A stretch of 64,000 nt of DNA from Diaporthe sp. PMI_573 (taxonomy: Eukaryota > Ascomycota > Sordariomycetes > Diaporthales > Diaporthaceae), in contig JAJTUP010000008.1 of assembly GCA_021399435.1 (NCBI GenBank), positions 1,673,434 to 1,737,433 of the forward strand. Reading direction: 5' to 3'. Below are positions 31,167 to 41,761 of this stretch, in pieces; position 1 is the first letter of the stretch; each line of letters opens with the position of its first letter. The position numbers and the translations under genes were made by a program. The notes under the pieces are model-generated. The model was not told where the DNA came from and did no database searches. It worked only from the letters and a program-made list of their open reading frames with translations.

Positions 31167-33763
31167 ATGGGGATACGTTTAGCTCTGGGCCCCCGTATAC
31201 ATAGGCGGCTCCTTGATTCGTGTTTCGCCAAATTGTTAAGGAAGCCGTTTCCGAAAGCTGTTCTGCTAGAGACAGCAAGAAGAAGATTTGCGCATGCAGC
31301 AGAATCGACATCGATTCGCGAGACTGGCCAGACTATAAATACGGAACCGAATCAAGGGATCGTACCTCTCAGGCACCTTCCATCGCCCTCGCCGGAACAG
31401 AAAGTCGCCATCGATACCCTGCTACATGTCAGTATCATTCTTCTCCTTCTACGGATCCCCGTCTTTCATGTTTTGGAATGTGCCAGAACGCATTACTTCA
31501 GGACCCGTAGCAGGACTAACGTAATATGTAGACAGATGACAACCTCATTATAGATGCAATCGCCGGGTCTGGGAAGACAACTACAATTCTTCACTTGGCC
31601 CAGTCCTCCCCAGGCACCAACTTTCTGGTCCTCGTCTACAATCGTCGGCTCATGCTGGAAACTGAACAAAGAGTGCAGGGAATGGGATTGCGAAATGTCA
31701 CTGTGTTGAATTACCACGCCCTCGGGGCCAGGTACTACACAGCTGAGTGTGCGACTGACCAAGGTCTCAAGCGCGTCGTTGAAGAGGACATGTCTGTTGT
31801 CGAGGGCCTGAGTTTACCAGACTTTTCAGTGTTGGTTATGGATGAGCAGCAGGATATGACACCGATATTGAAGCGTTTCGTCGACAAGATCATTCGCGAT
31901 AAGGGCTTCATCGGGCCTGATCGCATACCGAATGATCGAGCCGGCCAACTAAGGGTGGTTGTCCTCGGCGATAAGAGGCAGGAAGTATACTCTTTCAACA
32001 ACGCTGACTCGCGCTTCCTCACCATGGCCGCTCGCCCCGAAGTGTTCGGGTATGTCAATAAGAACCCATGGACAGCTGCCGACCAGACCACATCCAACAG
32101 AGTAACTCAGCAGAACGTTGACTTCATCAACCAGCAGATGCTGAAGCAGCCCCTCGGAATGGCTATGCGTGCCGTCAGGAAGCAGAGCCAAGAGGGTGTC
32201 CCCTATCCAAGACCGCGCTACGTTATTTGCGACCCGTATGAAGATATTCTGAGTGAGGTCCTCCGGCTTCTGGATACATGCCGGTTGTCCCCGACTGAAA
32301 TCATCGTGCTAGCTCCCTCAGTTCGAGGAGCATCACCGGCTGTGTTTCTGGCCAACGACCTTGCCTTGAGGGGCATACCGGTATTCAGATCAGATTCAGA
32401 CGTCCCCGATGTCGCCTCAGAAGTCGCTAACGGGAAGGTCTTGATCTGTACCTATCATCAAGCGAAAGGGATAGAACGCAGAGCATCAATAGTGCTGGGC
32501 TTCGACCAGGGATACCACACCTGGTTTGACAAAACAGTGAGCCCTCGGACAGAAGTCAGCAACCCGCAATATGTTGCTGCCACTCGTGCGCTGGAACACC
32601 TGGTCCTCATCCATGATTCTACGAGAGCCGCGCTTCCATTTGTCGACTTGGACAAAGTCGGCGACTCCTGCGAGCTGGTTACAGTGCGTCCACTTCAGGT
32701 GGAACCGCTAGCCCCAAAACAGCGAATACCAGCCTTCAGCGTCACTGCGCTCTGCAGAAACCTCTCAGAGACGTTGATCACCGATTGCCTGCGGCGTCTA
32801 GACTTCACGCTACTGGCTGCGCCCGCCTATGGCGTTCCAGCTGCTCCGAATGAGATCTTGGACCGATCCGGGCTTCTCGAGGGAGTGTCAAGCATCACGG
32901 GGACTGCAGCGCCCGCTGTATTTCAGTGGCGGAAAAAAAGGCAAACAAGCCTCACTTCCGGCCCATTGAAGTTACTACGACCGCCGAAGCGCCAACCGAG
33001 TAGGAGAAATCCACTACTGGAGCTGCCAGAAGCCCTCTATCAAAGACTTGCGCTCGTCGAGGCTGCATATACCAGCGGGGTCCTCAGCACAGCCGATATC
33101 TTGTACCTCGCCAATATGGAGATGGCCGCCAAGGACAAAGACATCACCAAGCTCCTGGCCATCCCGCTGGATCAGTACAATTGGCTGTCAGAGGCGCACT
33201 GCAAAGACATCTACTACACCCTCAACGGCCTCGCGGAGCCAGCCAAGATCTCGGGGCGGGGCATACACTTCGAGCTCATAAAGTATCGAAAGTTCCCCGG
33301 CATCACGCACGGCGGCGGACCAACGAGCCCGTTGAAGAAGAAAGTCGTGATCGTCACAGGGGCAATGGACATTTGCCGCCCGCGAGGTGCCAGCAAGGCG
33401 GTCTGGGAGGTCAAGTACACCGAGTCGCTGCAACCAGAGCACCTGCTGCAGACTGCCCTGTACATGCTGCTCCTGGGCGAGCCCGCATCCGGGTTCCTGG
33501 CGTCTGCGCGGACGGGGCAGACGGTTCAGGTGTTGCCGAGGACGACAGGGTCGCTTATGGAGATTCTGCAGCTGCTTGTCGATGCGAAGTCTGGAGGAGA
33601 GCAGACGAGGCTGCTGAACACATACTCGGACGAAGAGTTTCTGACCGAGTGCGCCAGAGACTTTGATGGGCTGGTGGGGAGGTGTGCCCTACCTAGCTGG
33701 TTTGCAATGCGGCCCACGGGGTCCAAGTTCAAGAATACAACAAGAAGGGGTAAGAGTCACTGA
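31167..33763 (+). CDS. SF1 (UvrD-like) helicase with C-terminal RecB-like nuclease domain
   Basis: Two exons, 31167-31427 and 31532-33763, joined in phase 0, 830 residues. The intron has donor gtcagt and acceptor atgtag. Helicase motifs in order: Walker A AGSGKTTT (98-105), LVYNRRL (Ia), LNYHALG (Ic), DEQQD (II, 191-195), LGDKRQEVYSF (III, from 232), TYHQAKGIE (V, 394-402) and VAATRALEHLVLI (VI, from 435). This is the UvrD/Rep/Pcr family pattern of ATP-driven 3'-5' translocases. After a basic linker, the C-terminus has the three signatures of a PD-(D/E)XK nuclease of RecB/Cas4 type: GAMD (697-700), WEVKY (712-716) and QTALYMLLL (from 727). The N-terminal ~50 residues are rich in Arg, Leu and Ala (MGIRLALGPRIHRRLL) and could be a mitochondrial presequence. 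A DNA-repair or genome-defence role is inferred. It converges with the HNH gene 172 bp away. I do not know a named fungal orthologue. Confidence 0.82.
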
Positions 33764-33935
33764 TAGATAATGGAGTCTTTCATCCTGGAGCCTACTTAGG
33801 TATCCTTAGACTTTACGAGCTTTTGCTGTATCTGATCATGTATCGGTATGATCGAAAATCCTCACAAGCGCGTCATCCAAGGGAGCCCCAGCTCTCTTAA
33901 ACAGGTACGCCGCTCGAAAGAGGCCAGTATCTGAT

Positions 33936-35366
33936 TTACAGCGCAATGTATTCCCCACGGGCCGCAAGGGCCGCAAGTTCCTCCAGACTGACAGTATCCC
34001 GCACCTTTTCATTCTCCTTTCCCGTGGAGTTCTCGTGAATCACCGCATCCTGCGTGTCCTCATTCTCATCCTCTATGACAATCACAGGGACTCGGTGCTG
34101 GTCGCTCACGCTCTTCGCTAGCAGCCTCGTACTTCGACGGACACCAGCAGGGGCCGACGGCGCCAGAGCCCGCAAGTTCGTCTCCGTCAGTCTCACACTT
34201 CGTCGAACAACAGGAGTGGATGGCTGATTCAGAGCCCGCAAGTTCGCCTCTGTCAGCCTGGGGCGTCCGGCGGCCTCGCGCTCCTCCTCAGCCCTCGCTG
34301 CAGCCCTTGCTACTCTGATGCGGTACTTCCTTCCCCGCACATTGACGCCATCCCCATACCTCTGGATCAGCTCGGGGGTTGTCGCGCGCTGCATAGAGAG
34401 GATATGTGTCTGGATGTGCGGGTCGGCCTTGAGCAGGTCGACCTCGTAGTAGAAGTCCGCCAGGGTCCGGTTGCTGTGGGTCCTATGGCATGCGTCGTGG
34501 CAGGGGCGGCAGAGTAGGGCGATCGAGCCCTTCTGGGCCGGGGTGTACCTTTCCGCGTACTTTTTTGTGATTTCTTGGGGGTACAGGTGGTGCTTCGTGA
34601 TCAGGCAGCCGGGGCCCCAACGGACAACGCGGGTGCAGAGGTCGCAAACATCCCTACGAACGGGTACGCGTGCAGGAACCAGGATAGGGGATCGTGTAGG
34701 GACTCGCGCAGTGCCTCGCGCCCGGCGGCGCGGGCGTCTCGGGGCTGCAATGGGAGGACGATCGATCAGAGTGTACCGGTGGCGGGGAGGCAGGTTGAGA
34801 ATTGTGTAGTTCTGGAGTATACCGTCCAGCCCCTCCGCATGGGCAGCGTCGTCTTCGCCGTCGCCATCTTCGGACGAGAGGTTTGTCAAGTCGATGATGA
34901 CTTCGGGCACGTCTTCCCAATCATCACCGTCCTCATCGTCGCTAAGGCCAGTCAGATCAATGACCTCTCCTGCGTTTATAGCCTGAAACCCTTGGATGAT
35001 AGGCTGGGCTACTGGAGGCAGCTGTAGCAGCGGAAACTGGGGTAGCTCTGGCATTTGTGATGTTTGTAGCTCAGGCGCACCGTTGACTGGAGGACCTGGA
35101 CCAGACTCCACGGCGGGCTTTGAAGGCTGGTCAACTCGAGGAACGTATGGCACGACAGCGTGGAGAGGAGAACTTGCCTGGTCAGCCCGGCGGCGGACTG
35201 GTATGTTGATGGGCGTGAAGGAGCTCATGTCTTGATTGCGTTGAGAGAGGAATGGCAAGTGCGAGAGACGGCAGCCTTGGAGGGTTGAGGGAGGTGGTTG
35301 CCCTGCTTTATGGATTGAAGTACCTCTGGTTTGCCTCAGATAGTCAAGGTACCCAGGTACATCCAT
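33936..35366 (-). CDS. HNH-type nuclease-like protein with SUMO-interaction-like motifs
   Basis: Single open frame of 476 residues. An internal ATG at 35228 (MSSFTPINIP, better context gacATGa) may be the true start, giving 430 residues. Numbering from the first Met, the core at 241-300 has C241-x2-C244, KHHLYP (His259/260), LCRPCHDACH (Cys286, Cys289, His290) and HSNRTLADFY. This is a zinc-binding beta-beta-alpha-metal (HNH) nuclease arrangement seen in fungal proteins of unknown role. Upstream lie VIDLTGLSDDEDGDD (135-149) and IIDLTNLSSEDGDGEDD (157-173), and downstream VIVIEDENED (428-437). Hydrophobic V/I-V/I-D-L cores followed by acidic/Ser clusters are typical SUMO-interacting motifs. 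An Arg-rich, Ala/Pro-rich nuclear-type stretch precedes the HNH core. After it a ~20-residue unit (RLTEANLRAL / RLTETNLRAL) is repeated. A nuclear SUMO-linked nuclease is inferred. Confidence 0.75.
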   Translation of the reverse strand: MDVPGYLDYLRQTRGTSIHKAGQPPPSTLQGCRLSHLPFLSQRNQDMSSFTPINIPVRRRADQASSPLHAVVPYVPRVDQPSKPAVESGPGPPVNGAPELQTSQMPELPQFPLLQLPPVAQPIIQGFQAINAGEVIDLTGLSDDEDGDDWEDVPEVIIDLTNLSSEDGDGEDDAAHAEGLDGILQNYTILNLPPRHRYTLIDRPPIAAPRRPRRRARGTARVPTRSPILVPARVPVRRDVCDLCTRVVRWGPGCLITKHHLYPQEITKKYAERYTPAQKGSIALLCRPCHDACHRTHSNRTLADFYYEVDLLKADPHIQTHILSMQRATTPELIQRYGDGVNVRGRKYRIRVARAAARAEEEREAAGRPRLTEANLRALNQPSTPVVRRSVRLTETNLRALAPSAPAGVRRSTRLLAKSVSDQHRVPVIVIEDENEDTQDAVIHENSTGKENEKVRDTVSLEELAALAARGEYIAL

Positions 35367-36414
35367 TCACTGAAATGCTGAGTCGAAATTTGTGGTGACT
35401 GCCAGCCGAAGATGAGCACGGATCAAAAACAAGAGGCTGAATCACTAGCAGGGAAGAAACTCACTGGTTACCACAGTCACCACAGCCTCTCCTTCGAATA
35501 TATCCTCAGGAGTAGATTGTGGTCGAGCCCCAGCGCATGTGCTGTGATGCTCTGGCATTGTGTGGTAGGGAATTAGACAGTTGTAGGCAGGGTTTGGAGA
35601 GATGACGCTTGGATACTGGCTTGCTCCAGGCTCCAATCGCCCTCGAACCGAGTGAGATGGATTCGAAGCTGCCTACCCGTTGGACGGCTGGCTGGCTTTG
35701 TTTGTTTGTTTTGTCTTCATGGGTTTAGGCGTCCATCCAATTTGAAAGTCTGCTCATGAGATGAAACCTTGTGCCTGTGAATTTGAAAGCCTTGCGAGAG
35801 ACTTATGGACTATCCCCAGCACATTTCCTTGTAGGACATGCAAAGCAGTGAACGGGTGACGTCCAACAGATGCGTATAAGCTAATTGATGAATACCCATG
35901 GTATTGTAAACGAGGACACCTAGATAATTAGGTGACACTTCAATTCATTGCAGCGCTACTGCTGCGGACGACTGCAATTGTCCAGAACCACCCAGTGCCA
36001 TTAGAGAACAATCGCTCTCAAAACATCCACTTGCTTGAAAAAGGCCGATGATCAACGAAACTGAACATTGTTGTTACAATAGCATTGTGAGGACACAACA
36101 AGAAAAAGGCACCGGTGTCCTGCCTTGTAATATCGTTGCTGGCTTTGCAGCGTTCTTCGAGCCTTGCGTAAGTAAGAAACGGCTTTGGGTCGGAGCATAT
36201 CTCCGGTCCTGCATGCACAGCTTACTCCCAAGAGAGAGAGAGAGAGAGAGAGAGAGCAGGGATGTCGATCCTCCTCGCCTTGGCGCTTGTACCTCGTCTG
36301 ACGTCTCGCGCCTGCAGGCTCAGGTGTCGTCCGTCTCCCCTCTTCCAATTCCGCCCATCGTCTTCAAACAACATAATCAACACTGATCAGACATTATTCT
36401 ATATTATCTTTGTG
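35367..36414. other. intergenic region between divergent genes
   Basis: Upstream region of the HNH gene (minus) and of the TAP-like peptidase (plus). No supported coding sequence. It contains the (AG)13 microsatellite at 36231-36256. Confidence 0.55.
36231..36256. repeat. (AG)13 microsatellite
   Basis: Thirteen uninterrupted ag units, about 160 bp before the peptidase start codon. Its position suggests the 5' leader or promoter; (GA)n tracts are common there in fungi. Confidence 0.95.
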
Positions 36415-38464
36415 ATGTGGGGTACCCGTGCTATAGCTGCTGCGGGTGTGCTGGCACGCATCGCACTTGCAGCTGACTTCGACTGGTCCGCCATTGAGCC
36501 TTCAGAACAGCTGAAGTACCATCCATGCTACGATGGGTATCTATGCGCAAGGCTCTCCGTGCCGTAGGGCTGTCCCCATTTCCCAAACTTCATACTGTGG
36601 ATGCCCTGTTCTTATCAATGGATGTCTTGCAGACTAGATTGGCAGGATGCCAACAACACCAAGAGGGTCGCCATCGCAATCACCACTCTTCCCGCCACAG
36701 TCCCAAATCATGACCCGTCATTTGGCGGCACAATCATCTTGAACCCTGGAGGACCGGGCGGCTCTGGTGTCCGCATTGTTCAGACTATGGGGCATCGCCT
36801 TCGAGCTATGACCGAGGGCAAGAAACATTACGAATTTCTAGGTTTCGATCCCCGGGGCGTCGCCTACACGACTCCCAAGGCCGACTGCTTCGGCAGAAGT
36901 CACATGTTTGCACGGGACTCGCTGATCCTAGAGTCAAGGGGAATTGGTGGACTCGAGTAAGTATCGCGAGCAAACATGTGAAGAAAAGGTGGTGTTCCAA
37001 TAACTAACAACCCTCCGTCCTCAGTTCAAGTGACAGTGCGCTGAGACGTGCCCTGGCCCTGGACTCGGCTTTTGGGAGCCTCTGCGAAACTCAGGATTCA
37101 GAAGATGACATTCTTGCATATGTATCGACAGCTTCCGTTGCACGGGATATCATCGAGATCACCGATCGGGCGGATGAGCTTCGACGTGCGGAGCGGCCCA
37201 TGTCCCAAAACGCAGGCCAGCAGCACCCTCTCATTGAAGGCAAGGAGAACTCTCATCACAAACCCGCCCGTGTCTTGTACTGGGGCTTCAGCTATGGCAC
37301 AATCCTCGGCAATACTCTTGCATCCATGTTCCCGGGACGCATGGGAAGAGTGGTGCTGGATGGAGTGGACGACGTCTACGACTACCACAAGGGCGATTGG
37401 CTGTCCAATCTGCGTGACACTGAAAAGATCGTGGATTATTTCTATGACACATGTTTCGATGGCTCAGAGAATTGCCCCCTCTGGGAGAAAGGCGACAAGT
37501 CGGCCAAGGACATCAGAGGTCGCATCGACAAACTAATCTCGGATGCCGACGATAATCCTATCAGCTTTGTCCAGAGCGACGGATCTTCAAACCTGAGAGT
37601 CATCACAGGTGCCGACATCCGACTAGTATTTGTCCTGTGAGAAGCCCTAAAAAGGTTTCACCTGCCGATCGTTGATGTGCTGACTGTCACAGACCTTTGT
37701 ACGCCCCTGTTCCAGCCGGCTTTGATTTCCTCGCCGCCGTCCTGGCCCAGACGCTCAAAGGCAACTACTCCTTGATCGCCCTAAATCTCGCCCTACCAGT
37801 TCTCCAAGATGCCTGCAGCATCGAAAACTTCACCAAGCCCTACCAAAATGACGCACAAATCGCCATCCTTTGCAGCGATGCTGACTACGCTGATCCAGAC
37901 GGGCCTCATCAGAGTGGCAAGAAGCACGGCTTCGAATATTGGAAGAACCACGTCGAAACCGTCAAAAACCAATCATCAACCTTCGGCCCTTTCTGGTCGG
38001 CTATTCCCTCGTCCTGCTCCGGATGGCGCGTCCGGCCAAAGTGGCGCTTTGCCGGTCCCTGGGGCACACCCCCAGCCGATCCGGGCCTGAAGGACGGGGT
38101 GCCCGCCGCCCCGATCCTATTCACTACCAGCAGGCTGGACCCGGTGACGCCGCTTCACGCCGCCTACAAGATGTCCAACGATCACGCGGGCTCAGCGGTC
38201 CTGATACACGAGACCGTTGGGCACTGCGCCGCGGCGACGGGCTGGAGCGAGTGTTTCAGTGAGCGTATCAGGGCGTATTTCGATGATGGCATCGTTCCTG
38301 AGAACGGGACTGTTTGCGACACGACTTGTAAACCGTTCTCAAAGGATGGATATTGCCTGCCTCCGGCTGAAGTTGTGGCCGCCGGTGGTGAGGGCCATAT
38401 TTTTGGCTTTGCTGCCGATCGCTGGTCAGCATGGTCTTTTAGACCTCTTGGTATCAACTATTAG
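36415..38464 (+). CDS. secreted TAP-like serine peptidase (peptidase S33, alpha/beta-hydrolase)
   Basis: Four exons: 36415-36563, 36633-36956, 37025-37636 and 37693-38464, 618 residues. The first splice (ccgtgcc|gtaggg ... ttgcag|acta) rebuilds CARLSVPLDWQDAN, a stretch usual in tripeptidyl-aminopeptidase-like proteins. Residues 1-20 are a signal peptide (MWGTRAIAAAGVLARIALA). The alpha/beta-hydrolase core shows the oxyanion loop NPGGPGGSG, the nucleophile elbow GFSYG, the catalytic Asp in TSRLDPVTPLHAA and the catalytic His in ETVGHCAA. The C-terminal TAP-like domain ends in Cys-rich GTVCDTTCKPF. The enzyme should remove N-terminal peptides or amino acids from extracellular peptides. All catalytic residues are present, so I expect it to be functional; the exact specificity is open. 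Confidence 0.9.
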
Positions 38465-39052
38465 GGAGAAAGAAACGTGCAGTCAAGGAGAGGAGGTCAA
38501 ACTATCGTGATATCTACACAGGCTGGACCAAAAAAATCTTCCTCGGCATATTGAAACCGTGCATTTGACCATTGGGATGGATTATTCAGAGGATTTGAGC
38601 CTGAGAGCAGAGATAATTCCTCAAACACCACTCATTATACCTAATCCCTAGATGAAATTGTGACCCACGTCCTCTTTGTACACGTGTGAAATGAGAGTGT
38701 TTACCCAGTACTTAAGTGTGCAGCAACTGGCTACAACGTCGTAGAGGCACAATTCAACCTGCATAGCGGCTCGTCTCAGACTTTATAATGCCAACGAAAG
38801 AATTCTTCACAAGAGTCAGGCAGAAAGATGAGATGCAACGAGCCGTCTTCACACGTAGAGTAGAGTCAGGTCTTCACCGCCAGGAGCAAGGCTACACACA
38901 GGACACGCGACGTTCCATTTGAGCCTTTTCATCTTGCTTTCTAGATCTTTCAATGTTTTCCTGAGCAAGCACTCGATTTCAGGCAGCTCGGACCCACACC
39001 CAGCCGGTATCTGTCTCCCACTCGGACCTGATCACCATCCTGTGCCCCGGGA
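38465..39052. other. intergenic region
   Basis: No coding sequence or repeat recognised between the peptidase and the GMC relic. Confidence 0.5.
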
Positions 39053-39660
39053 CTAGCTCACCACCAAGCCGAGATCCCGAGCGACCAAGTCCGCAGCTTT
39101 CTCGCCCACACCCATATCTATGTTACATGTATTGACACCCACATTACTGGGCAATATGCTGAGATCAGTAATTTTGAGACCCTTGACGCCATGGATGTTG
39201 AGCTCGGGGTTAGCAACACCACCCTGATCTACGGGCGCCATTTTGCATTATCCCAATGAATGCCAGCAGCACGCGATGCCTCCGCGCAACCAAGCTTCAA
39301 TCGACTTGCCATACTCAGGTGTATAGTCGATATATTGAACGTCTGTGATCTTGGAGTCGACCACAGACGCCTTCGATCCGCTCGGGAACGAAGGGTAACA
39401 AACGGCTACCTCGCCATCGAAAGTCTCCATGCGTCGGGCGACCTCTCGTGATTTCTTGTACATCCATCCACATGTGCTGCTTTAAGTCCAAGTCGTTGTC
39501 TGCCCAGCACCCAGTGTCCAGCACAGGCTCGTCCTTGATATTGGGACCCGAGATGTGGAAGCGACCACGAGAGAATGGGTGAAGGATGAAAGTCGCGATG
39601 CCCATGTACTGCCCCAGCGGCACGGGAGAAGGATCGCCCGGGAAAGGGCTGACGACTCGT
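39053..39660 (-). pseudogene. C-terminal relic of a GMC (alcohol oxidase-like) oxidoreductase
   Basis: On the minus strand, fragments match the C-terminal domain of glucose-methanol-choline oxidoreductases in order. They are QYMGIATFILHPFSRGRFHI (near 39600), RREMETF-like REVARRMETFDGEVAVCYPS (near 39440), IEAWLRGGIACCWHSLG (ending 39251), then KMAPVDQGG and GLKITDLSILPSNVGVNT (near 39150). The last holds the Asn that follows the active-site His region in this family. A frameshift lies between KQHMW and the YKKSREVARR piece, and an in-frame TAA (39248-39250) sits where the usual HSLGTC has Thr. Only about the last 190 of some 650 residues remain, with no FAD-binding half nearby. It is a truncated, dead copy. 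Confidence 0.85.
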
Positions 39661-41761
39661 TAGACCGACACTGTAGTCGCTGTATGGAGTACTGTAATTA
39701 TCCGGTGCTGCGCCGCAGAGTGCTATATTAACACATTGGCTGGGACTTCGGCAGACTGAATGGCGGCTGGGTACGAAGAGCCGCAGAGCCCTGATCAGCA
39801 GCTCCAGATGGTTTGACTTTCTTTCATGATATCTTTGCTGATCTTGTTGACGCGACCTGGCCAGGACCGCACCCGAAATCGAGGCTGTGTCGTAACAGCC
39901 GGAATAGGAGGCATGGTAGGCGAAGAGTCGACTATAGAGTCCAGAACCAGCGTAGTCTGGCCTTGCCTTCTGGTACTTCTCCTATTCGAAACCCGACTCT
40001 TCATCGGCGAGTATGTTTGCAAATTCCATTGCAGGAGGCATAGTGTATGCCGATAGTTGATGTTTTAGCTGGTCTTCTGAAGCGGTGGCACCGCATTGGG
40101 TATTGATTTACCCCATAAAGAGCTGAGCGACTTCAGAAGCCATGAGACCAGTCCTACGATTGCACAAGATGGAGAAGCTCCGAAAAGCAGTCAGCACTAA
40201 TGTGACCCGACAGATAAGGCTCGTCCAGTTCGCACTCTCTTGGTCAAGTCCAGGAAAGATCGAAGCAGCTTATCTCAGCGGAATCTGATAATCGTCACCT
40301 ACCGTAATTCCTTCTTTTCTGTTTCCTTTTTGTGCGACACAAACTGACAGTCCCAAGTCACGATAGAGCTCCGATGCTCTCCTGATAACATTTGTGGTAG
40401 CCCTCTGTGTTCGGCCAGAATGGCCTCTCCCTTCCTTTGAAAGACTGTATATGACTCTTGATTATCTACTAAAATTACAGTCTCCTCACAGCCTCATGTT
40501 CTCTTTGATGCGTCTAAGTACGAGCCGATGGTTGATCCATATGTATGGCATTGCTATGTAGCAGAGGCAGACGGAAATGTGGCTGCAATAGAAATGCAGG
40601 GAATCGCGGTCTGGAGCGGTGAGCCAATCTTGCATAAGTGGATTCAAGCTTGTCTAATTTATGCTTAGCCATTGAGTGTAATTACAGAGGCTTTTGTTGA
40701 TTGATTGACAGTGATCTCAATATCCAATAGGGCAGTATTGTGGACATTCCAAACGCGATTGTCGTTCGTGAGAGCCTGAAGCGTTTGAGGCGTCAACTAG
40801 GATGAGGCCATGTTAAGCCTTTGGGCGAAAGTCTGCAGTCGCAGAAGCTGGCGTGGATCTAGGCATGTCTCCTTTGTTTGCTTTGACACAGAACCCACTT
40901 CCCGCTTCACCTTGTCTCAGAGTACCGAGTCCTGCAGCTGGGAGTGATTCGGGAACTTTTGGATATATGTCGAATACTTTGCGCAGCGTGAGGAGAACAG
41001 TGGTTTGCTTTTGTGCAGTCTTCTTGCCTTTTTCCCTCCGCACACTCTGCTGCCGACAAGCTGTTCGCCTCAGGACTTGTCCACGCCGATCCGGTATCAC
41101 GATGAACAGGAGGAGCCGGAATCATCAGGACCAGACATGGGACCCTTCCATGCCGATCCATTTTAGGCGTGATCCCCGGGGGCAGAACGCTCTGCGACCA
41201 CAAATTCACAACGCCGACGCGGCAGCGGCTATCCCATTAATGCCAGCTAGATCGCCGCTAACCCGAGCCTTGTTCAATTTGCGACACCATATTACCTTCT
41301 GGTCCATTCTACTATCGTTCCTTCTCCTGTACTTTGCATATTGGCCACCGCGTTAGCTTCGAGCCAGCAGCGCTCTACAACCCCCGTTTGTTTTGGCGGA
41401 GTCTCGGGGCAGAGATCTCAAGAGGCACCACAAGAGTAGCACTGTGGTTGCACAGAATATGCGAGAGATTTCAAGTGTGATAGCATAGGTGAAGCATCCC
41501 ACACATGGAATGGTAGGCTCCTCATTTTCTTTGCCATCACAGTGACACCCGCCAATTTGATCACTTGGAACGAGGCCCAATTTCCAGCATACAGACAAAT
41601 AAAGTATATTTCATTAGTCATTAACTCCCCCAGCTAAATTCATACCGAAAGAAAAAGATGGAGAAGTAGTCCATACGGCCTGCTAACGAGAGAATATTTA
41701 GGCCTTTTAAGCCCAATCGCCAAGCACTATGGTAATCCACGCCAACGCCCGTCGTACAATC
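39661..41761. other. intergenic region with one weak candidate gene
   Basis: Apart from the small frame at 41102-41356 (own entry), I see no gene, RNA or repeat in this 2.1-kb stretch. Confidence 0.5.
41102..41356 (+). CDS. candidate small tail-anchored protein
   Basis: An 84-codon frame starting at an ATG in the context atcacgATGa. The first ~50 residues are polar (Arg, Gln, Asn-rich) and the end is a single hydrophobic helix closing the protein (HHITFWSILLSFLLLYFAYW, then PPR). This layout is that of a tail-anchored membrane protein. No family is recognised and the frame is open further upstream, so it may be chance. Confidence 0.25.
   Translation: MNRRSRNHQDQTWDPSMPIHFRRDPRGQNALRPQIHNADAAAAIPLMPARSPLTRALFNLRHHITFWSILLSFLLLYFAYWPPR

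Noticed and set aside
33181..33666. 161-codon frame inside the helicase gene
   Set aside because: Out-of-frame shadow of the helicase-nuclease C-terminus, which has clear motifs.
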